From JBGPYB01 sp041493035 (GTDB lineage: Bacteria > Acidobacteriota > Vicinamibacteria > Fen-336), in assembly GCA_041493035.1 (NCBI GenBank), contig JBGPYB010000056.1, positions 1 to 26,804 on the forward strand: a stretch of DNA of 26,804 nt. The letters are read 5' to 3'. This document shows, in pieces, positions 6,622-14,022 of this stretch (its first letter is position 1; the number at the start of each line of letters is the position of its first letter). A program made the translations under genes and the position numbers. The notes below the pieces were generated by a model, which was not told where the DNA came from, did not search any database, and was given only the letters and a program-made list of their open reading frames with translations.

Positions 6622-8169
6622 GTGAGTTCCTCCCGGACCGACATTCTCCGCGCCAAGGTCCGACGGGCCGAAGAAGGGGGCGGCGAGGAGCGGCGCGAGC
6701 GCCAGCATGCCGAGGGGAAGCTCACGGCCCGCGAACGCGTGGACCTGCTCCTCAACGATGGCTCCTTCGAGGAGCTCGACAAGCTCGTGGAGCACCGCTG
6801 CCAGGACTTTGGGATGGCTGACCAGAAGATCCCGGGCGACGGCGTCGTCTCAGGTCTCGGACGCATAGACGGACGTCCGGTCGCCGTCTTCGCCCAGGAT
6901 TTCACCGTCTTCGGCGGGAGCCTCTCGGAGACCAACGCCCTCAAGATCTGCAAGGTCATGGACCTCGCCATGCGACTGGGCGCACCCATCGTGGGGCTCA
7001 ACGACTCGGGCGGCGCGCGCATCCAGGAAGGTGTGGCGTCCCTCGGCGGTTACGCGGACATTTTTCTCCGCAATACCCTCGCTTCGGGCGTCATTCCGCA
7101 GATCTCCGCCATTCTGGGGCCGTGCGCCGGCGGAGCCGTCTACAGTCCCGCCATCACCGACTTCAACCTGATGGTGAAGGACACCGCCTACATGTTCGTC
7201 ACGGGTCCTGACGTCATCCGCACGGTGACCCACGAGGAAGTCACCAAGGAAGACCTGGGCGGCGCCATGACTCACAACGCCAAGTCCGGAGTTGCCCACT
7301 TCGCGGTCGACGACGACCGGGCCTGCCTGGCGCTCATTCGTGAGTTGCTCGCCTACCTACCTTCCAACAATCTGGAAGAGCCTCCGCGTGGGGCCACCGA
7401 CGACCCCAGTGACAGGGAAGAGGCGTCTCTCGACACCCTCATCCCCGCCGAGACGAACAAGCCCTACGACATGAAGCGTCTCATCGAAGCCGTCGTGGAC
7501 CACGGGCGCTTTCTCGAGGTCCACGCGCACTTCGCGCCGAACCTCGTCGTCGGGTTCGCGCGTTTCGGCGGACGGAGCGCGGGGATCGTGGCCAACCAGC
7601 CAGCGGTTCTCGCCGGATGCCTCGACATCGACGCCTCGGCAAAGGGGGCGCGGTTCGTCCGCTTCTGCGACGCCTTCAACATCCCCCTCATCACTTTCGA
7701 GGATGTCCCGGGTTTCCTCCCCGGCACGGCCCAGGAGTGGGGCGGCATCATTCGTCACGGCGCGAAGCTGCTCTACGCCTTCGCCGAGGCGACGGTTCCG
7801 AAGATCACCCTGATCACCCGCAAGGCCTACGGCGGCGCATACTGCGTCATGTCGAGCAAACACCTTCGCACCGATTTGAACCTGGCCTACCCGACGGCCG
7901 AGATCGCCGTGATGGGCCCTGAGGGAGCCGTCAACATCCTCTACCGGCGCGACCTGCAAAAGGCCGACGATCCCGATGCGCTGCGTAGCCAGAAGGTGGA
8001 GGAGTTCCGGGACAAGTTCGCCAACCCCTACGTGGCCGCGGACCGCGGTTTCATCGACGCCATCATCGAGCCCCGCACGACGCGACGGAGGATCATCGCC
8101 GGCCTCGAGATGACCCGGACGAAGCGGGACAAGAACCCCCCGAAGAAGCACGGCAACATCCCGCTGTGA
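6622..8169 (+). CDS. Acyl-CoA carboxylase, carboxyltransferase (beta) subunit, PccB-like
   Basis: Transfers the carboxyl group from carboxybiotin to an acyl-CoA (propionyl-, acetyl- or longer). From GTG 6622 it is 515 residues, the normal length for PccB/AccB/MccB-type proteins. Both crotonase-like halves are complete: the N-terminal half has NDSGGARIQEGVASLGGY (127-144) and GPCAGGAVYSPA (167-178), which form an oxyanion hole and CoA pocket. The C-terminal half has FEDVPGFLPGTAQEWGGII and RKAYGGAYCVMSSKH (about 401-415), the second oxyanion hole. In Streptomyces PccB the residue after GGAY is Asp422, which affects substrate choice; here it is Cys, so the substrate is left open. The gene overlaps the biotin carboxylase start by 4 nt (GTGA). 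An operon with BC and BCCP gives a complete enzyme. Confidence 0.93.
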   Translation: MSSSRTDILRAKVRRAEEGGGEERRERQHAEGKLTARERVDLLLNDGSFEELDKLVEHRCQDFGMADQKIPGDGVVSGLGRIDGRPVAVFAQDFTVFGGSLSETNALKICKVMDLAMRLGAPIVGLNDSGGARIQEGVASLGGYADIFLRNTLASGVIPQISAILGPCAGGAVYSPAITDFNLMVKDTAYMFVTGPDVIRTVTHEEVTKEDLGGAMTHNAKSGVAHFAVDDDRACLALIRELLAYLPSNNLEEPPRGATDDPSDREEASLDTLIPAETNKPYDMKRLIEAVVDHGRFLEVHAHFAPNLVVGFARFGGRSAGIVANQPAVLAGCLDIDASAKGARFVRFCDAFNIPLITFEDVPGFLPGTAQEWGGIIRHGAKLLYAFAEATVPKITLITRKAYGGAYCVMSSKHLRTDLNLAYPTAEIAVMGPEGAVNILYRRDLQKADDPDALRSQKVEEFRDKFANPYVAADRGFIDAIIEPRTTRRRIIAGLEMTRTKRDKNPPKKHGNIPL

Positions 8170-9671
8170 GCGCCTTCAGGAAGATCCTGGTGGCGAACCG
8201 CGGTGAGATCGCGGTTCGCGTCATACGGGCGTGCCGGGAGCTGGGGATCGCGAGCGTCGCGGTGTACTCCGAAGCGGACCGCGGGGCGCTTCACGTCACG
8301 ATGGCCGACGAGGCGCGCCCTATCGGTCCCGCGCCATCGCGCGAGTCCTATCTTCGGATCGACCGAATCCTCGATGCGGCTCGTGGCACGGCGGCTGAGG
8401 CCATCCACCCCGGCTACGGATTCCTGGCCGAGAACGCGGCCTTCGCTCGAGCGTGTGAGGACGCGGGGATCGTCTTCATCGGCCCCCGAAGCGAGACCAT
8501 TGCCCTCATGGGGGAAAAGACCTCGGCCCGTCGCGTGGCCGTCGAAGCCGGCGTGCCGGTGGTTCCCGGGACCCTCGAGCCCGTCGCCGACATCGACCAG
8601 ATCCACCGGGAGGCGGAGCGTCTCGGCTTTCCCGTGATGCTGAAAGCAGCCGTCGGTGGAGGCGGCAAGGGGATGCGTCTCGTGACGTCGCCGTCGGACC
8701 TCGAGACCTCTCTCGCACGGGCTCGGAGTGAAGCGGGGAGCGCCTTTGGAGACGAACGCGTCTACATCGAGAAGGCGTTCGCCGGGCCGCATCACATCGA
8801 AATACAGGTTCTCGCCGACCATCATGGGAACGCCGTACACCTCTTTGAGCGCGAGTGCTCGGTCCAGCGCCGCCACCAGAAGGTCGTCGAGGAGAGCCCG
8901 TCGCCCTTTGTGACCCCCGAGCTCCGATCGCTTATGGGGGATCTCGCGATGGCCCTCGTCCGCAAGGTCGGATACCGGAACGCGGGAACCCTCGAATTCC
9001 TCGTGGACGCGGATCGCCATCCCTTTTTCCTCGAGATGAACACGAGGTTGCAGGTGGAGCATCCCGTCACGGAGATGGTGACGGGCATCGACCTCGTCAA
9101 GCTCCAGGTTCGCATTGCCGCGGGAGAGCGCCTCCCGTTCGTTCAGGACGACCTGCGCCAGCGTGGACACGCGATCGAGTGCCGCGTCTATGCCGAGGAT
9201 CCGGACCGCGGGTTCCTTCCAAGCCCCGGTCGGATCTCGGCGGTTCGGATTCCCGGAGGCCCGGGAATTCGGACCGACTCGGGCGTCTACGCCGGCTACG
9301 AGATCCCCATTCACTACGATCCGCTCCTGTCGAAGGTCATCGCTCACGGTGAAGACCGCGAATCGGCCATGGCCCGCATGCGGAGAGCGGTCGCGGAGCA
9401 CCGGATCGTCGGTGTGGCGACGACGCTCCCATTCCACGAACGGCTCCTACGTCACGACGCCTTCATGGCAGGCAACTACGACACGTCCTTGGTCGAGCGC
9501 ATGGCCGACGATCCCTCCGCAGTGGACGAGCCACGCCTCGATCTGGCCATCGCTGCCGCGGCGATCGCGTCCTTTCGAGCTTGCGGCCGTCCGAACCCGA
9601 AGGCCGCCGGTTCCCCCCAGTCGCCCTGGTGGCAGGCCGGCGTCGCCGAAGCGCAACGAGGGAGAGAATGA
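8166..9671 (+). CDS. Biotin carboxylase subunit of acyl-CoA carboxylase
   Basis: ATP-dependent carboxylation of biotin by bicarbonate. It has an N-terminal domain (KILVANRGEIAVRVIRA, HPGYGFLAEN), an ATP-grasp domain and a C-terminal domain. Catalytic residues align with E. coli AccC: Lys118, Lys160, the glycine-rich loop GGGGKGMR (164-171), Cys231-His237-Lys239 (CSVQRRHQK), Glu277, Glu290, Asn292, Arg294, Glu298 (EMNTRLQVEHP) and Arg340. It is 501 residues, about 50 longer than AccC. The extra C-terminal tail (SPWWQAGVAEAQ) resembles the linker that joins BC to the BT/BCCP part in single-chain PccA-type subunits. It starts at GTG 8166 (GTGA overlap) and ends in an ATGA overlap with the carrier gene, so all three subunits are translationally coupled. 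Confidence 0.94.
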   Translation: MSAFRKILVANRGEIAVRVIRACRELGIASVAVYSEADRGALHVTMADEARPIGPAPSRESYLRIDRILDAARGTAAEAIHPGYGFLAENAAFARACEDAGIVFIGPRSETIALMGEKTSARRVAVEAGVPVVPGTLEPVADIDQIHREAERLGFPVMLKAAVGGGGKGMRLVTSPSDLETSLARARSEAGSAFGDERVYIEKAFAGPHHIEIQVLADHHGNAVHLFERECSVQRRHQKVVEESPSPFVTPELRSLMGDLAMALVRKVGYRNAGTLEFLVDADRHPFFLEMNTRLQVEHPVTEMVTGIDLVKLQVRIAAGERLPFVQDDLRQRGHAIECRVYAEDPDRGFLPSPGRISAVRIPGGPGIRTDSGVYAGYEIPIHYDPLLSKVIAHGEDRESAMARMRRAVAEHRIVGVATTLPFHERLLRHDAFMAGNYDTSLVERMADDPSAVDEPRLDLAIAAAAIASFRACGRPNPKAAGSPQSPWWQAGVAEAQRGRE

Positions 9672-10159
9672 TCGTCGAGGCTCGAGTCGGGGATCGGGTG
9701 TCGAGGGTCGAGGTGCGTGCCGTCGGGGATCGGTATCTCGTGAGCGTTGACGACCGAACCCTGGATGTCGACTTCATCGATTGCGGTGATGGGTTCCTGA
9801 GCCTCATGGTGGATGGCGAGAGTCACGACGTCACCGTCGAGCGCCGGAGCGGAGGATTTGCCCTCACGCTTCGCGGTTCTCGGGTGATCGTCGACCTCGG
9901 TCCCTCCTTGCCGGCGGGTGTGGCCCCGCGCCATGGCTCGGGGTCCGCCGCGCGGCTGGTCGCTCCGATGCCCGGGAAGATCGTCCGTATCCTCGTTCCA
10001 GCCGGGGGCTCGGTGGAGGCGGCTCAGGGCGTCGTCGTAATGGAGGCCATGAAGATGGAAAATGAGCTGCGCGCGCCTCGGACCGGGACGGTTCGAGAGG
10101 TCCACGTCCAGGAAGGGCAGACTGTCGAGACCGGCGCCCTTCTCGTCGTCGTGGAGTGA
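9668..10159 (+). CDS. Biotin carboxyl carrier protein (detached PccA-type C-terminus)
   Basis: A 163-residue carrier for carboxybiotin. The C-terminal biotinyl/lipoyl domain (about 95-163) has APMPGKIVRILV and the biotinylation site EAMKMEN with Lys129. The first 80 or so residues are beta-rich (VGDRVSRVEVRAVGDRYLVS) and resemble the BT-domain stretch between BC and BCCP in PccA, unlike classical AccB, which begins with a different N-terminus and Pro/Ala linker. ATG 9668 overlaps the BC stop (ATGA) and has GAGGGAGAG just upstream. It therefore looks like the back half of a PccA-type subunit split off by a stop/restart. tamB begins 20 nt after its stop. Confidence 0.9.
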   Translation: MIVEARVGDRVSRVEVRAVGDRYLVSVDDRTLDVDFIDCGDGFLSLMVDGESHDVTVERRSGGFALTLRGSRVIVDLGPSLPAGVAPRHGSGSAARLVAPMPGKIVRILVPAGGSVEAAQGVVVMEAMKMENELRAPRTGTVREVHVQEGQTVETGALLVVVE

Positions 10160-10179
10160 CAACGCCCGGAGGCTAGCTC

Positions 10180-13100
10180 GTGAACCGCCGCCGCCTCCTC
10201 GGTCTCGCGCTCCTCACGGTTGCTTCCTTCTACGGGCTGCTCCGCCTTCCGATGTGGTCGGCGGCGCTCCTCGGTCACGGGCTCGCGAACTTGTTCGACC
10301 GGCCTGCGTCGGTGGGCGTGGTGCGGTTTCACCTCGTCCCTCTGGAGGTCGAGGTTCGAGACGTTCGCGTCGCCGGCCCGACCGCGTCGGCTCCGCCATT
10401 TCTTGAGATCCCGCGTCTCGTCGCGTCGCCAGCGCTCTCTCCCTTTTGGGTCGGTCAGGTCGTCCTGTCGCGTCTTCTCATCCAAGGGGCTCAGGTTCGA
10501 GTGCACGCCTTTCCCGAAGGGCGCGACGATCTGCCTCACATCCGCAGCGACACCGGAGGGCTGGGGGTCCGGATCGAGCGCCTCACGTTCGAGCGTGGCG
10601 AGTTGCTCCTGAACCACGAGCGCATTCCCCTGGATCTCGATCTCCCGGCCTTCCGCGGGCGCCTGGCCCTTCAGCGGGCCGGCTCCCTTGGAGGAACCAT
10701 CGCTTTTGGTCCGGGTGAGGCTCGCTTCGGGACCGCCGCGCCGCTTCCCGTCGGGACCGAGATGGACCTCATCCTGGATGGATCCAACATCACGGTGACC
10801 ACCGCGCATCTGACGGCCCGCGGGACGGATATCGCGTACAGCGGACGGCTGAGCCTCGCTTCGCCGCTCCGTGGGGAGATGGCCCTTTCGGGCGTCGCGG
10901 ACCTCGGTGTCCTGGATCGCCACGTGGCCCGGACAGGCTTCGACCTCCAGGGCGCGGGGCGATTCGAGGGGCGCCTCTTGGTCGAAGCCAGTCATCTCGC
11001 CATCGAAGGAGCCGTCGAGGGTCACGACGGATCGTTCAAGGGCGTCAGCGTTCCGCGCTTCGCCGGCCACGTCGCCTGGAGCGAAGCGATGCTGCGCCTT
11101 CGTGACCTCGACATCTCGACTCTCGGCGGCACGGCACGCCTGGAGGTCGATGTTCCCCGGAACGGAGGCCAAGCCCACCTCAAGGGAAAGCTCGAAGGCC
11201 TCGATACCGAGGGACTTCTCATGCCACTCTTCTCCATCGGGTCGGCCGGCATCGACACGGCCGCGACGGGCGACATCAGCATCGACTGGCCGCGCGGTTC
11301 GATCCGGCGTTTGTCCGGAGAGATCACGGCGGACCTCGTGCCCCGAGGCGACGGTCGCACGCCCGTCTCGGGCCGTTTCGAGTGGCGCGCCGACAAAGGT
11401 GTCGAGCGGTTCGAGAAGGGAGACTTCCGCACTGCCTCGACCTGGGCGCGGATCGCCGGCCTCGTCGATGCCGACGACCGCGCCGACCTCGGTCTCGATG
11501 CCGAGAGCGTGGACCTCGCGGCCACTGACGGCCTGCTCGTGCGACTCCGGCGCGCCTTGGGCGTCCGCGGAGCCGAAGGGTCGGGACTCGTGGGAACGGG
11601 CGCCTTCCAAGGGCGGTGGCGCGGGACGCTCGGGTCTCCCGTCTTTGAAGGTCGCTTCTCGGGAAAGCAGATTGGCTACCTCGGGGTTGTGTGGGGAGCG
11701 GCCGAGTGGGCTGGAAGCGCCACGAGCGACGAGATTGTCTCCCGGTCCCTGGTTCTGCGGCGTCCCGGCGGGGAGATCTGGCTCGACGGGCGGATGGAGA
11801 CGGGGGACTACGGTCTCCGCGACGGCATGGACCTCCGGGTCCGCGTTCACCAATGGCCGGCGCCCGATTTCATCCATGCCTTCGGCTGGAAGATGGAGGC
11901 GGGTGGCCTCTTGACCGGGGAGGCGGTCGTCTCCGGCCGCCGAAGCGCGCCCGTCGGTTCCGTCCACGTGTCCTCCGCCGAAGGCCACTGGTGGGCGATC
12001 CCCTTCGAAGCCCTCGAGGTCGCCGCGCAGCTTCGAGGAGCCGCGAGCGAGATCTCGTCGGGCCACGCCCGAGTGGGCGGCGGAGACGTGTCCTTCAAAG
12101 GAGTGCGGACGGCTGATGGCTCTTACGACGCCGTGGCCGAGGCCCAAGACGTGGATGCGGGGGGACTCCTCGCCCCACTGGCGCCCGGCGCCCCGTGGGG
12201 TGGGCGCGTGTCGGGGAGATTTGCTCTGGTGGGACCCCTCGATCATCCACGGATCACCGCTGAGGTCGCATCCCCTCACCTCTTTCTCGGAGACGAGGGG
12301 TTGGGATCGGTCGAGGGGACGCTCGGCGGAGGAGAGGATGGCGCGGCGACGGTGGACATACGCTGTCATTCTCCTCGGGTGGACCTCTCCGCCTCCGGGA
12401 GAGTAGCCCTTTCGGCACCGCACTTGGCTTCCCTCCGCTTCTCGACCCGGGACACGAGCCTCGATCCGTTCGTCCGGGCCGTCTACCCAAAGCTACCAAG
12501 CGCCGTGGCCATCGTCACGAGCGGGGAGGCCCGTCTCGAAGGGCCTCTCGATTCCCCCGAGGGGCTCGAGGCCGACATCGCTTTGCCGGCCTTCGAGATC
12601 GGTCTTCCCGAGTTCCAGGTGCGGAGCCGCGAACCGCTCCGGGCACGTCTGTCCCATGGGAGCCTCGAGGTGCGCGACCTCCATTTGACCGGCGAGGGGA
12701 CGGATCTCGCCGTGAGCGGAAATGCGGCCGTCGTGGGCGATGGCCCCGTCGCTCTCTCGGCACGAGGCGCAGCGGACCTGGGCGTCCTCGGCGGTCTCTC
12801 CCGCCGGCTTCGAGCCCGAGGCGCCGCATCTCTGGCTCTCCAGATCGCCGGGACTCGTCGCCAGCCCACGGTCGAGGGGCGACTGGACATCGACGGTGCG
12901 GGCGTCCGGGCGCCGGGGTTCCCCCACGGCCTCGAGAACGTCCATGGCGCGCTGCGCTTCACCGAGGCCACGGCCGAACTCCTGGAAACCACGGGCACCG
13001 TCGGAGGGGGCAACGTCACCCTCGAAGGGCAAGCCGCATATGGCCCGGGGCGGACCCCGTCCTTCGAGGTGCGGGCGTCCGGGCGGGGGATGGCGCTGCG

Positions 13101-14022
13101 ATACCCTGAAGGCCTTCGTAGCGTCGTGGACGCCGACCTCCGCATCTTCGGAGACGAGGTGACGCAGTGGGTGGCCGGCGACATCGATGTGCGCCAGGCT
13201 GCGTGGACGAAGCGATACGATCTCGCGTCTGAGTTGCTGGCCGGCGGACCCGTCTCCGAGGTCACTGGCGGATCTGGAACGAGCGTCCGTCTCGACGTCA
13301 AGGTGCATGCTCCGGCCACTCTCACCGTCGACAACAACCTCGCGACGCTCGTAGCGCGAGCGGACCTCACGCTGCAGGGAACGGAGGCCTCCCCCGTTGT
13401 GCTCGGGCGTGCGGAGATCGACCGCGGGCGCGTCTACTTCCAGGGGAACACCTACGTGATCCGCCGCGGGACCATCGACTTCGCGAACGCGCAGAAGATC
13501 GATCCGCTCTTCGACATCGAGGCGGACACGCGGCTTCGTTCCTACAGGATTACCCTCAAGGTCAATGGCACGTTGGAGCGTGTCTACCCGACCCTCACTT
13601 CGGACCCGCCGCTCTCGGCTGTGCAGATCCTGAACCTCCTGGCGGGGGCCGACGAGAATACCGTGGCGAGCCTTCAGTCTCAGGCGGATCAGGCACGACT
13701 GGCCGCGACCGGCGCCGCGACGCTCGCCGCCGGCAAGATCGCGGAGGAAGTCGGTCTCGAAAGGGGCGCCGAGAAGCTCTTCGGGCTGAATCGCTTCTCC
13801 ATCGATCCCTCGGTCGTGCGCGCCACGAATCCGACCGCCCGTCTCACCGTAGGAAAGCGAATCACTCCCGACCTTAACGTGCTCTATTCCGTGGACCTTC
13901 GCGGAACGGAGGGGCGCATCTTCTCGATGGAGTACACACTCTCGGATCGCCTCTCGGTTCTCCTCACCAGCTCGGACCTCGATGGGGTCGGCTTCGACGT
14001 GCGGCTGCGCCATTCCCGATGA
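10180..14022 (+). CDS. tamB: TamB-like translocation/assembly protein (AsmA-like, DUF490)
   Basis: A 1280-residue periplasm-spanning protein anchored in the inner membrane by an N-terminal helix (LLGLALLTVASFYGLL). TamB proteins work in outer-membrane protein assembly and, with other AsmA-like proteins, in lipid transfer to the outer membrane. The bulk is a long beta-rich repeat (many amphipathic strands, LxGxxDL patterns). The C-terminal TamB/DUF490 domain is recognisable from about residue 960, with GRVYFQGNTYVIRRGTIDF near 1081, then DPLFDIEADTRL and SDPPLSAVQILNLL. It starts at GTG 10180 with GGAGG at 10168-10172, 7 nt before. The stop overlaps the Omp85 gene by 4 nt (ATGA), the classical tamB next to tamA/bamA arrangement. 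The position 20 nt behind the carboxylase operon suggests joint transcription. Confidence 0.92.
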   Translation: MNRRRLLGLALLTVASFYGLLRLPMWSAALLGHGLANLFDRPASVGVVRFHLVPLEVEVRDVRVAGPTASAPPFLEIPRLVASPALSPFWVGQVVLSRLLIQGAQVRVHAFPEGRDDLPHIRSDTGGLGVRIERLTFERGELLLNHERIPLDLDLPAFRGRLALQRAGSLGGTIAFGPGEARFGTAAPLPVGTEMDLILDGSNITVTTAHLTARGTDIAYSGRLSLASPLRGEMALSGVADLGVLDRHVARTGFDLQGAGRFEGRLLVEASHLAIEGAVEGHDGSFKGVSVPRFAGHVAWSEAMLRLRDLDISTLGGTARLEVDVPRNGGQAHLKGKLEGLDTEGLLMPLFSIGSAGIDTAATGDISIDWPRGSIRRLSGEITADLVPRGDGRTPVSGRFEWRADKGVERFEKGDFRTASTWARIAGLVDADDRADLGLDAESVDLAATDGLLVRLRRALGVRGAEGSGLVGTGAFQGRWRGTLGSPVFEGRFSGKQIGYLGVVWGAAEWAGSATSDEIVSRSLVLRRPGGEIWLDGRMETGDYGLRDGMDLRVRVHQWPAPDFIHAFGWKMEAGGLLTGEAVVSGRRSAPVGSVHVSSAEGHWWAIPFEALEVAAQLRGAASEISSGHARVGGGDVSFKGVRTADGSYDAVAEAQDVDAGGLLAPLAPGAPWGGRVSGRFALVGPLDHPRITAEVASPHLFLGDEGLGSVEGTLGGGEDGAATVDIRCHSPRVDLSASGRVALSAPHLASLRFSTRDTSLDPFVRAVYPKLPSAVAIVTSGEARLEGPLDSPEGLEADIALPAFEIGLPEFQVRSREPLRARLSHGSLEVRDLHLTGEGTDLAVSGNAAVVGDGPVALSARGAADLGVLGGLSRRLRARGAASLALQIAGTRRQPTVEGRLDIDGAGVRAPGFPHGLENVHGALRFTEATAELLETTGTVGGGNVTLEGQAAYGPGRTPSFEVRASGRGMALRYPEGLRSVVDADLRIFGDEVTQWVAGDIDVRQAAWTKRYDLASELLAGGPVSEVTGGSGTSVRLDVKVHAPATLTVDNNLATLVARADLTLQGTEASPVVLGRAEIDRGRVYFQGNTYVIRRGTIDFANAQKIDPLFDIEADTRLRSYRITLKVNGTLERVYPTLTSDPPLSAVQILNLLAGADENTVASLQSQADQARLAATGAATLAAGKIAEEVGLERGAEKLFGLNRFSIDPSVVRATNPTARLTVGKRITPDLNVLYSVDLRGTEGRIFSMEYTLSDRLSVLLTSSDLDGVGFDVRLRHSR

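Noticed and set aside
9581..9667. Upstream extension of the biotin carrier frame
   Set aside because: It lies inside the biotin carboxylase gene; ATG 9668 gives an ATGA overlap with a ribosome-binding site.
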